DNA of 19,135 bases from Porogramme epimiltina (taxonomy: Eukaryota; Basidiomycota; Agaricomycetes; Polyporales; Polyporaceae), in assembly GCA_900155495.1 (NCBI GenBank), contig FTLJ01000347.1, positions 1 through 19,135 on the forward strand, written 5' to 3'. The notes under the pieces were generated by a model. That model searched no databases. It was not told the origin of the DNA and saw only the letters and a list, made by a program, of their open reading frames with translations. Below are positions 9,369-17,506 of the stretch, piece by piece. The stretch's first letter is position 1. Each line of letters opens with the position of its first letter. The position numbers and the translations under genes were made by a program.

Positions 9369-9972
9369 ACCAAGCGAATAGTGCACAACGACACTGTGCA
9401 TTAACTCGTGGTCGGACAGGGCAGTGTCCGCTATGACTGTCAGATTTTTAACCTGACAGGGTTGGTTTCGAGGGAGAGTTGTGATCGAGAGCGTGCGTCA
9501 CTGTAGTCGGAATGCTTTTAATGTCGATGTCAGGATCCCTCGTATCCATTTTAATGGCGAAGGGTACTGTGATACCGCGCTATGGTACTCGTGGATTGTA
9601 AGATAACACCTAGCAATGGGACTTTGAGAAGCCAGAACGGGGGTTCGTACCAGATGTACCCCAATTTCAGTCTCCGCGATGATCCAGGAACTTCAACAAT
9701 CGTCTGAGCCTATCGGGGATTGAACTCCACATTACGTGGCAGTCTCCGACAGCCTCTCCGACTATTTCACACAGTTCAACCACAACGCATCATGCTTACG
9801 GACAACCTCGTCTGCTCCATAAAACATCTATACGATAAGTAGTCCAATGTCCAATGTGACCATTAAAACACAACCATATCATATGAAAGGCTACCCTAAC
9901 GCCCAGCTCCGCCCACATACAGTGCCACGCGTGCGTCCTGGGGCCAGGAGGAGCTGGCATGCAACGCTCGCT

Positions 9973-9996
9973 CATAGTTCACATGCGCACGACTCA
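9973..9996 (+). repeat. 24-bp copy of GRASP exon 5 at the duplication junction
   Basis: These 24 bases are identical to 6831-6854, near the end of the His-rich tract coding sequence. They are followed directly by sequence matching 7433 onward and preceded by sequence matching the flank just downstream of the first secreted-protein gene (about 12505-12512). The piece is too short to encode anything; it marks how the duplication formed. Confidence 0.9.
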
Positions 9997-10552
9997 CTGA
10001 GGTTTGTTTGTCGTCGGTTATACCTCTCGATATTGCTATATTCATGCGGGCCTCATGGTCGAGATGCTGACACTGTTCGACAACCCTATCTGTGGCTAGA
10101 CGGTATACGTTGCTCGATGAGGCACCACACAGAGCAAAGGCCGCGCTGCTTCGTCTGGTGCAGGGAGTAAAAGGGTAAAGGTGGGAATGTGTCCAGACGC
10201 TCGAGCTGTGAACCAAAGGCTCTCACTAGCAACTTACCGCATAACACCATAGACATACATCTAGACTTCCAAATCTAGGGCTGGTGTTGTCAACGAGAGC
10301 GAAGTGTGTCTAATCCTCTCCTTTGACCCGTTCTACTGTCTCATAATTCTCTATTCAGGGGAAGCTCCTAGCAGCCACATCTGAGCGAGAAAAACGCGCC
10401 TACGATTGACACACAGGAAATGGTCTTCGGAATTAATGTAATGTGGCTTTTACTATCTCTCGAGCCTGGATCTAACATTACTCTTATGACCAGTCATATG
10501 ATGCTGCGCTCGAATGACCAACCCCCTGTCGTGAGAGGACGCGGCGGGCGCA

Positions 10553-10557
10553 ATTGG
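10553..10557 (-). promoter_or_regulatory. Inverted CCAAT box, hydrolase 2
   Basis: This is the counterpart of the ATTGG at 8006-8010, about 67 bases before the ATG of hydrolase 2. The surrounding bases are conserved too, so conservation reflects the recent duplication as much as function. Confidence 0.25.
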
Positions 10558-10623
10558 ATAGCTCCTTAAGGCACCGGGAGAACTCACGCTCTCTTTATCT
10601 CGTCTTAGACCAAGCCCCCCAAC

Positions 10624-11915
10624 ATGCCTACTGCTCCTGTCGACAGCGATGGGTCTGTTCTCTATTATGAAGACACCGGTGCGCCAGATGGGTCTAAAGA
10701 CTACACTACACTTGTTCTGATACATGGTACATGCTTTCACAGTGGTGAGTAAACCCAGTCTTTCTAGGCTCTAGACCTTGCTGTTGACAAAGGAGCGTTT
10801 CCAGGAGTGTACCGACCCCTCATCCCTTACGCAGCGACACATAATCTCCGCCTCGTACTACTCAATATGCATGGCTATCCAGGGTCTACGCCATACTCCG
10901 ATGCCGAGCTCGACCGCCTCGAAGGTACTCCTATGGAACAGGAGCTGGCGCTGAAGATTCGCGGCGTGGAGCTCGCCGTGTTCCTACGCTGGTTCATTGA
11001 GAGTGAGCATATCCCCCCGGTTACTGAGGTAGAAGGGTCTGGGGAGACTGGAGGGGTGTCGGTCCTCGCATGGTCTGGAGGGAATACCGTATCCCTAGCT
11101 ATGTTCGCCCATGCCAATGCCCTTCCTCAAGATACACAGAAGCTCCTGGGCGCGTACCTTCGAACACTCATTCTCTATGGTGCGTGAACCATTCTCGCCA
11201 GTGAATCAGATGGGCTCACCACTCGTACATTTAGAACCCAGCACCATAGCTATAGGTGCCGCGCCCCCTTCCGGTTTCAGCGGTATCGTCGCTGTCGACC
11301 GAACCATGCCCGTCGAAGAGCAAGCCCGAGTGTTTTCCACGCAATCTTCCTCTTTCTATGCGCGCTTTACACTTCCGGAGGTCATTCCCCAGACTCCTCC
11401 CATGATGGCGCGTCCCCCGATGCAAGACCTCTTGCAGGCTCTGGACCCCAAGCACTCTCCCACAACATCAGCGGCGAAGATGAGGGAGGAAGATCTCACA
11501 AGGATAACATACCCGGCTATCTTCGCGCGTGCTCAACATCTCCTCTGGGCTCCAGAAATGCGCCCAGCAGGAGCAGCGAACGTTGCTCGCGCACTATACG
11601 ACTGCCGCATTCTGGCTCCTGGACTTGGAGAAGGTCAGGACGAGAGAGTGTGGCCGGAGGTGAAGGCGCATGTCATCCGGTGCGACATGACAAGCGGGGC
11701 ACCAGCTTGGGCAGTTGCGGTCTTACGCTGCGAGCATGCCGCGGCAGCGCCTAATGCCAGGCGACAGATGGAGATACATACCTTGGAGGGCGGAAATCAC
11801 TTCGTGAGTGCCCCCGTCGAGTTCTTGAATGGATGAAAACATCTAAGCGACTTTTTAACAGGTACACTGGGAGGAACCAGAGCGTTTTATGAAACTTGTC
11901 GCTACAATTGTCTGA
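10624..11915 (+). CDS. Alpha/beta-hydrolase, copy 2
   Basis: Exons are 10624-10744, 10805-11179, 11235-11803 and 11862-11915, giving 372 residues; introns are 60, 55 and 58 bp at the same positions and phases as in copy 1. Key residues are kept: HG at 34-35, Ser131 in AWSGG, Asp316 in RCDMT and His354 in GGNHFVHW. By hand alignment it differs from copy 1 at about 39 residues (near 89-90% identity). There are none in exon 1, 9 in exon 2 and about 30 in exons 3-4, including one extra residue in GFSGIVAVD. Both copies have intact frames and splice sites, so both are probably functional. It runs tail to tail with the secreted-protein gene at 12529-13117. The stop codon is TGA here and TAA in copy 1. 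Confidence 0.9.
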
Positions 11916-12528
11916 AACAAGCGAATAGTAGACAACAACACTGTGCATTCTAGCGCGTGGTAAGACAGTGCAATATTCACTACGAATGTCAGATTTTTAT
12001 CCCGACAGGGTTCCGAGGGAGAGTTGTGATCGAGAGCGTGGATTACTGTCGTCGGGATGCTTTTAATATCGATGTTGGGATCCCTGGTGTCCATTTCAAT
12101 GGCGAAGGGTACTGTGATACCGCGCCATGGTACTCGTGGATTGTAAGATAGCACCTAGCAATGGGACTTTTTAATTAAGAAGCTTAAACGGGGTTCGTAC
12201 CTGAGGTACCCCAATTTCGGTCTCCGCGATGATCCAGGAACTTCAACAGTCATCTGAGCCTATCGGAGATTGAACTCCACATTACGTAGCAGTCTCCGAC
12301 AGCCTCTCCGACTATTTCACACAGTTCAACCACAACGCATCATGCTTACGGACAACCTCGTCTGCTCCATAAAACATCTATACGATAAGTAGTCCAATGT
12401 CCAATACGACCATTAAAACACAAGCATATCATATGAAAAGCTCCCCTAACATCCACCTCCGTACCACACCTGCGTCCCGGGGCTCTGAGGAACTGGCGTG
12501 CAACGACCGCCTCGATCTCGAGCCATCC
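11916..12528. other. Convergent intergenic region, duplicated flank
   Basis: This is the space between the stop codons of hydrolase 2 (+) and the first secreted-protein gene (-). Nearly all of it is the distal part of duplication unit 2. It includes 12289-12405, which is identical to 9739-9855. Open frames here (for example 11957-12151 plus and 11855-12154 minus) are not preserved in the other copy, so I call none of them a gene. Confidence 0.6.
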
Positions 12529-13117
12529 CTACTTCCCGATGGTAACAGTGACGTTGGTGGTCTCCACGAACTGGGAAAATCCCTAAAGGACGAGTGGTGA
12601 GTGCACATGTCCTGAATTGCTCCTCACGTCAGCGGATCACTCACGGCAGCGTCCTCCGACAGCGCAAAGTGAATGACGTCGATGACAGCAAGGCCAGGGC
12701 TCAGGTTCGTGGGGACAGTGAGCCAGAAGTCCTGGACGAGCGTGAGGGATCCGCTCCCTGGAACCGTCTCCGGCGCGAAGGGCCCGGCGAAGATCAGGTT
12801 GGGCCCGAGCGTGCTCCCGAAGCCGTCACACGACCCTTTGGTGTTCCAGCGCGTCGCGAGGGCGCAGCTCTGGATCCCGACCGCGACGGAAAGGTCCTTG
12901 ATGTGCTGGCCCTGGCCGGGCTACGGGATAGAGGTTTTGTGTCAGCGCGCAAGTAAGCGTGGTCAAGCCGGTGTTCGCCAACCCTGTAGTCGAGCTCCAA
13001 GCGGAACCGCTGGCCGGCCTTGAGCGTGTCCGTGCTCTTGGGGTACGTGATCTCAAGGCCTTTGGCAACAGAGGCAATGGCCGCGACGGCGACGATGACA
13101 GACTTGAAGAAGAACAT
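12529..13117 (-). CDS. Small secreted protein, paralogue 1
   Basis: The minus-strand exons in order are 13117-12983, 12920-12645 and 12582-12529, giving 154 residues; both introns are 62 bp and phase 0. Residues 1-20 (MFFFKSVIVAVAAIASVAKG) are a signal peptide. The mature part begins LEITYPKSTDTLKAGQRF and looks like a beta-sandwich, with Cys64 and Cys76 probably forming a disulfide. It also has VPTNLSPGLAVIDVIHFAL and a C-terminal VETTNVTVTIGK containing an N-glycosylation sequon. It is close to the paralogue at 14107-14727. Small proteins with this layout are common in Agaricomycetes; I know of no assigned function. A distant relation to the Kre9/Knh1-type cell-wall domain is possible but unproven. 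The last exon is supported by the matching end of the paralogue. The TATAAAG box lies 127 bases upstream of the ATG. Confidence 0.87.
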
Positions 13118-14106
13118 GGCAAGGATGGGATGAAGAAGCGTAGAAACAAGGGGCTGAAGAAGAGGAAGAGGTGAACGAGTGAGTAGATGTGACTCAAAGA
13201 AGTGCACTTCTGCTGTTTTGCTGAGCCCACCTCCCCTCTTTATAGGCTCCTGCTCGCTGTGTGTGAAGAGTTTGTGCGGCGGTACGGCGCGCGCTGCACA
13301 TGTGTCGCCTCGCGGCGTATAGGGACTCTATACGGGACCATGGCCGTCCATCAGGAGGAAAGGACCCACAGTCCCTCCTGGCATCAGCGTGCGCTGTGCG
13401 CTCGCCATGGGCGGCGGCGCTCCAAAGAATTTCGCGAAAGCGCACTCATAGCGAAGGTTCACAAGGTCGTCAACACATCTTGGCATGTTGTATCACAGCT
13501 GCCAGATGTGTAACACACCATGCGAACACACAACGCGTGCTGTAGGACAAGCAACCTTCAAGGTTCCCTAGTCAAATTCGGCGTTGAGAATGTGCCAGTA
13601 CTGCCCCCGAATTTGGTATGAACTTCAATATCACATACCTCCTAACGGCAGACACTGCTTCCCGGTATGTAGGGTATTTCCGACATCTATATATAACCGT
13701 CGACGCCCAAAGCACAGACACGCCGCCGTCTCCCCGGACTTCGGAAGGAAAGAGAAGCTCCCCCTCCGGAACTCGGTAAATGCTCGCATCCGGGCAAGTC
13801 GTCTTTCCATACATGTTGCGCGCCGACGAGCCGACCGTCTGACGGGTGAGATCTAGGATATATCGTATGCCATACATTTAGATTGCTTCTTCGGTTCTTG
13901 ATCACTCCTATCAGGACGGATCCTTATGAAGTTCGCTAATGTGACGAACAACGAAAAGTTTCGGCTATTGTATGTTTAAGTCTGGCTAGGTTACTAGATG
14001 TATGTAGTCCGTATGCTCAAGTCCGCAAAGCTACAGCCCGAGTCCGTTGTCCGCCGTCATTCCCTTTCAGAGCAGGTCATAACGAAGTTACCAAGCTCAT
14101 ATCGCC
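13118..14106. other. Promoter of secreted paralogue 1 and spacer
   Basis: About 13118-13300 is the 5' UTR and core promoter of the gene at 12529-13117. The rest, to 14106, separates the paralogues and includes the 3' flank of the second one. A TATATATAA stretch lies near 13687-13696 but no gene follows it on either strand. Open frames such as 13572-13877 (minus) and 13584-13856 (plus) overlap each other and show no family features. Confidence 0.5.
13238..13244 (-). promoter_or_regulatory. TATA box of secreted paralogue 1
   Basis: TATAAAG on the minus strand, 127 bases upstream of the start codon at 13117. The same heptamer occurs at nearly the same distance (118 bases) before the paralogue's start, which makes it a credible core promoter. 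Confidence 0.7.
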
Positions 14107-14727
14107 TCAATTGCTGACGGTCAAAGTGACGTTGACGCTCTCAGTGAACGGAGAGAAGCCCTGCAAACCAGCACATCGATTAGTCAGCACTCCCACCACA
14201 CCAGCGCGCGTCACGCTCGCAGGAGAGCACTCACCGCCGCCGAGGAAACGAGCCCGAAGTGGACGACGTTCACGATCGCGACGCCGGGCTGGAGGCCCGC
14301 GGGCACGGTGACGTAGAAGTCCTGGATGCGGTCCGTCGTGCCGCTGCCCGCCTGCATCTCGGGCGCGAAGGGGCCCGCGTAGAGGATGTCGCCGTCGGGG
14401 CCGAGCGGGCTCGCGAGGCCGTCGCACGTCACGCCCCCGCTGAAGCGCGCGGAGGACGGGCAGTGCTGCATCGCGATGACCACGGAGACGTCTTTCGTGA
14501 CCGTCTGGCCGGGCTGTGTAAGGGGGCGCGCGGGGTGGGCGTGAGTACGGAGTGTCTCAGGCTGGACGGGCGGGCGGGAGGGGCACGGTGCGTACCCTGT
14601 AGTCGAGCTCGACGAGGAAGCGCTGGCCGGGCTTCAGGGTGTCGGTCGACTTGGGGGTGTTGATGTCAAGCCCCTGGGCCAGGGCCGCAAGGCCCGCGAG
14701 CGCGACGAAGAAGGACTTGGCGAACAT
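14107..14727 (-). CDS. Small secreted protein, paralogue 2
   Basis: The minus-strand exons in order are 14727-14596, 14513-14235 and 14160-14107, giving 154 residues; introns are 82 and 74 bp, both phase 0 and at the same protein positions as in paralogue 1. The signal peptide is MFAKSFFVALAGLAALAQG. The mature protein starts LDINTPKSTDTLKPGQRF, with Cys62 and Cys74 (11 residues between, as in paralogue 1). It also has AGPFAPE and VPAGLQPGVAIVNVVHFGL, and a C-terminal sequon in SVNVTLTVSN. By eye about 55% of residues match paralogue 1, and the conserved blocks lie at the N-terminus, the AGPFAPE loop and the VP...PG...V.HF strand. The coding DNA is notably more GC-rich than paralogue 1. Function is unknown; secretion is the only confident statement. 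Confidence 0.87.
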
Positions 14728-16783
14728 TGCAAGGGCGGGCGGGGAAGGAAAGAAAGGAAAGAGTGGGAGGGGTAATAGACGGGTTGCGCTTCGGAGAAGG
14801 ACACCTCTACTGACTGGCCAGAAGCGTCCGCCTCCGAGCTTTATAGTCAACAATAGACGACGTGGCGAAGCACGACGCGGGCCGAGCTGTTCTCCGACGT
14901 GTGCCCTAGACTAATGGCGCGGCACCTGGTTATGAAACCGGCTATGCGAGCAAACTTACCAAGAACGATGCATCAGTGGTCGCTGTGCGGGAACATGGGG
15001 CGGCGGTGATGTTGGCATCATTGCCTGGTAAGGTTGTCAAGGAGTATAAAGTAGTCGGCCGACTTGGCGCTACGCCACAGTGAGTACGTTTTACGAACGA
15101 CTATGTAAATGCTTACCCTTTAAACAGAGGAAGACCTGCGTTGTATGGCAGGGATTAGAGCGAGCAAGGGACCATACCCTGGAACTCCGAGACGTGGCCC
15201 GAGAGCTACCGTGTAAGGTGGCATCGCAGTATCACCGACAAACGCCCTCCCGCGCTGACGGCATCCTGTAGATGCCACAGGCAAACGAAGGCGGGGCACA
15301 TTGCGATGGCTTCCCAGCTTTTAATATCACTAGACAGCGAGCGGTGAGCGTCTTCGGTTGAGTGCCGCCCCGAGGAGGAACGGGGTCGGAAGTTGTGTGA
15401 TCATTGGCGTGATCCGCGTGCCGGGGCACACACACGGCCCCATACGGAGTGTGATATTGCAGCTTGCAACCATGCCTGGCGGGATACAGACGATGGCCCT
15501 TCGACGCTGGTCTTGAGAACGTGTTCTGCCAGATAGTGTGTTAAGAAACCACTCACCTGGCCATAGTGGATGGCTGTAATTAAACCGAATAGGTTCCATC
15601 AAGAGGACAGGCTGCATTCCAATACGGCCAGCGGTAGGCTTGCTGTCCGTTGTGGAACAACAAGAAGACTGTGTAACAGACTTGCAGTGCTGGATAATGT
15701 GGGCCCCTTGCGGTCGATCGTCTGTCTTGCGTGGATGCTGATCATTTGGCTGCAACGACTAGATCATAGAGGTGAGAGGTCTAGAAATACCGAGTCAGCC
15801 GGGCCGCTTGAGAGAAGATGATGTCACTAGTACTCGTGGTCTCGTCGACTCAGTGAGCTATTGGGACACGATCTCTCACGAGAATCTCTATTGCGCAGCA
15901 AGAATTCGACCGCGTATATGTGCTCAGCAGGTACCAAGGGGGGTGGCGATACCGTCAGGGCGCTGATAGCCTGATCACCGTCAAGTGGTCAGAAATCGCA
16001 GATGAGTGGGAGACTGGGAGTAAACAGCGCAGCTTGAATTGTCCACGGGAGCTATAAGGGCTGCGACCTGTCGGGGCGCTGTTGAATACGACCCCCATGC
16101 TGCGTCGCTACTGATCCCCACATAAAGATGTGCCGCTGCATGAGCTGTCAGCAGGCAGCCCATGCCGCCCCCCTGACGGGCGAGATGGGCTGGCAGCCTC
16201 CGATGAAGTAGGACTCGGGAGGTATTCCGAGATGACGAGACGACATCCCATCATCTCACCCGGAAAAGGGCTCCGGCGCGTATGCCTCGGGCACAGCCCC
16301 GGCGGGCCCGGCGTGGCTGCGCATATTGACTTCTCGTCATAATCAGTCTCCCACGGCGCGTCCGCCAATCCTCGCGCGCGCTGGGCATCGTGCTTTCCCC
16401 GTTTTGCCCCTCGTCGAGGCCCGCCTGAAGCCTTCGGAGCTGCGGCGCGGCTGCTTGTGATGGACATGAGGTTGCGCGCAGTGTGCTTCGTGACAGAGCC
16501 TCCTCCCCGGTCGCGAAACGGCGCAGGTAAAAAAGACCTCGGTGTCGATCGCAGCCGCACACATTGCTCTTGTCCTCCCCCACCTCTCTCACTGAGGCCA
16601 AGACCGTCGCGCGTATACACACCCTCGCCCGCATACGCATCCTCGTCCACATAGCACACTCGCAACAAAATTTCTCAGCAGGTGTGCACTGCATCCTCCA
16701 CATGTCCCGCGCTTGATGCTGACTTTCTCTCCCCCCAAGGAACCGAAACTCCCTATTCATACGCCCACCAGCCACTAGCCACC
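14728..16783. other. Intergenic, 2 kb, no supportable gene
   Basis: 14728 to about 14900 is the promoter of secreted paralogue 2, and the last ~200 bases before 16784, with C/T-rich tracts near 16567-16591, are probably the promoter and 5' UTR of the Ser/Pro-rich gene. Between them, open frames of 60-186 codons occur on both strands and overlap one another. A plus-strand stretch at 15009-15127 has a TATAAA, an ATG and an intron-like GTGAGT...ACAG, but it leads to no recognisable protein. I see no terminal inverted repeats, long direct repeats or transposase-like sequence. Confidence 0.5.
14839..14845 (-). promoter_or_regulatory. TATA box of secreted paralogue 2
   Basis: TATAAAG on the minus strand, 118 bases upstream of the start codon at 14727, matching the heptamer and spacing found for paralogue 1. 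Confidence 0.7.
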
Positions 16784-17506
16784 ATGATCTCCGGCATTGG
16801 CATCAACAACGAGAAGCTCCCCGGGCCCGAGCGCACGAAGTCCATGGGCCCCTCCATGGACCCACCCGCATACACCGAGCGCGCGCCGACAGACATCGGC
16901 CGCTTCCAAGCCCCCCTCTCGCCCGTCTCCATGCCCTCCCCGTCCTCCTCGCGCGCCCCAAGCTCCACCGCCGTCTCCCCCGTCTCCCCCGCGACCGCAC
17001 ACGGCCCGCCGCCGCACCTCCCCCCGCGCACCACGCCCTCCCGCGCGTCGTCCTCGACCCTCTCCCTGCACACGCCCTCGCACTCCTCCCGCCGCTCGTC
17101 CGGCTCCTCCGCGCGCCCCAGCCCCAAGCTCAAAAAGCACACGCCCCACTACGTGCCCTCGCACCACTCCGCGCCGTCGACCGCATCCGCGTCCGGGTCG
17201 GCGGGCCCGGGCACGAAGGTCGCGCGCGCGATGGGCGCGGGCCTGCTCGCGATCGTCGTGCCGCCCATCGCTGCCGCGGGCGTCGCGGTCGCGGGCTCCG
17301 CCGCGCTCATCTACGGCACGGGCAAGATCCTCGAGGGCGTCGGGCGCGGGATCGCGGCGGGCCCGGAGGTCATGTTCCGCGCGTACCGATCGCCGCGCGG
17401 GCGGCGCGTGCGCCGCATGTTTGGTGCGAGCGTGAGCACGGAGAGCCTCGCGGACGTGCGGGAGGAGCCGCGCGCCGCGCGCTTGGAGAGGCGGTATTCG
17501 CGGTGA
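16784..17506 (+). CDS. Ser/Pro-rich protein with C-terminal Gly/Ala-rich hydrophobic segment
   Basis: This is a single exon of 240 residues ending in TGA. The ATG at 16784 is preceded by GCCACC, a strong start context; the same frame is open upstream, but that part looks like 5' UTR. Residues about 20-140 are low-complexity Ser, Pro, Thr and Arg, with PPAY (26-29) fitting a WW-domain binding motif. From about 151 to 178 runs a hydrophobic stretch, GLLAIVVPPIAAAGVAVAGS and onward, rich in small residues like a glycine zipper. It is followed by GKILEGVGRGIAAGP and a basic patch (SPRGRRVRRMFG) that would favour the cytosolic face. The tail contains STESLADV. It is probably a single-pass or membrane-dipping protein with a disordered cytosolic N-terminus. 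I do not recognise the family. The codons are extremely GC-rich. Strand is supported by the start context and the amphipathic C-terminal half, but opposite-strand frames are also open. Confidence 0.7.
   Translation: MISGIGINNEKLPGPERTKSMGPSMDPPAYTERAPTDIGRFQAPLSPVSMPSPSSSRAPSSTAVSPVSPATAHGPPPHLPPRTTPSRASSSTLSLHTPSHSSRRSSGSSARPSPKLKKHTPHYVPSHHSAPSTASASGSAGPGTKVARAMGAGLLAIVVPPIAAAGVAVAGSAALIYGTGKILEGVGRGIAAGPEVMFRAYRSPRGRRVRRMFGASVSTESLADVREEPRAARLERRYSR

Larger units (their letters stand above)
7433..9972 (+). repeat. Tandem duplication, unit 1
   Basis: This unit of about 2.54 kb is a direct repeat of 9997-12512. Similarity runs through promoter, all four exons, all three introns and the 3' flank of the hydrolase gene. 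By eye, exon 2 differs at roughly 4-5% of sites and the distal 3' flank similarly. The last ~60 bp (after about 9900) are more diverged, with indels. The left edge sits 38 bp past the GRASP stop codon. The right edge ends at the 24-bp GRASP-derived insert. Confidence 0.92.
9369..10623. other. Hydrolase-1 3' flank, duplication junction, hydrolase-2 promoter
   Basis: 9369-9972 is the 3' flank of hydrolase 1 and matches 11916-12512. 9973-9996 is the GRASP-derived insert. 9997-10623 matches 7433-8075 and is the second hydrolase's promoter region. A stretch at 9739-9855 is identical base for base to 12289-12405. A plus-strand frame at about 9470-9606 looks protein-like, but the second copy has a length change of about 4 bases in it, so it is not a conserved coding frame. 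No gene is supported. Confidence 0.6.
9997..12512 (+). repeat. Tandem duplication, unit 2
   Basis: This is the second unit of the direct repeat (about 2.52 kb), corresponding to 7433-9972. It begins with the sequence found 38 bp past the GRASP stop. It ends about 17 bases short of the stop codon of the convergent secreted-protein gene at 12529, so the original right breakpoint lay just beyond that gene's 3' end. Confidence 0.92.

Noticed and set aside
9700..9760. tRNA-like T-loop (TTCAATCCCC on the minus strand) in the duplicated flank
   Set aside because: The flanking bases do not form a T stem and no A box, anticodon arm or acceptor stem fits; it is a chance match.
11957..12151. 64-codon plus-strand frame in the hydrolase-2 3' flank
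   Set aside because: The equivalent stretch of the other unit has a length change that shifts the frame, so it is not conserved as coding sequence despite strong DNA similarity.
15009..15127. Peptide VVKEYKVVGR followed by an intron-like sequence, recalling the N-terminus of ribosomal protein eL20
   Set aside because: The match is about eight residues and is closer to animal than fungal eL20; the expected following segment is absent after the putative intron, so chance is more likely than a pseudogene.
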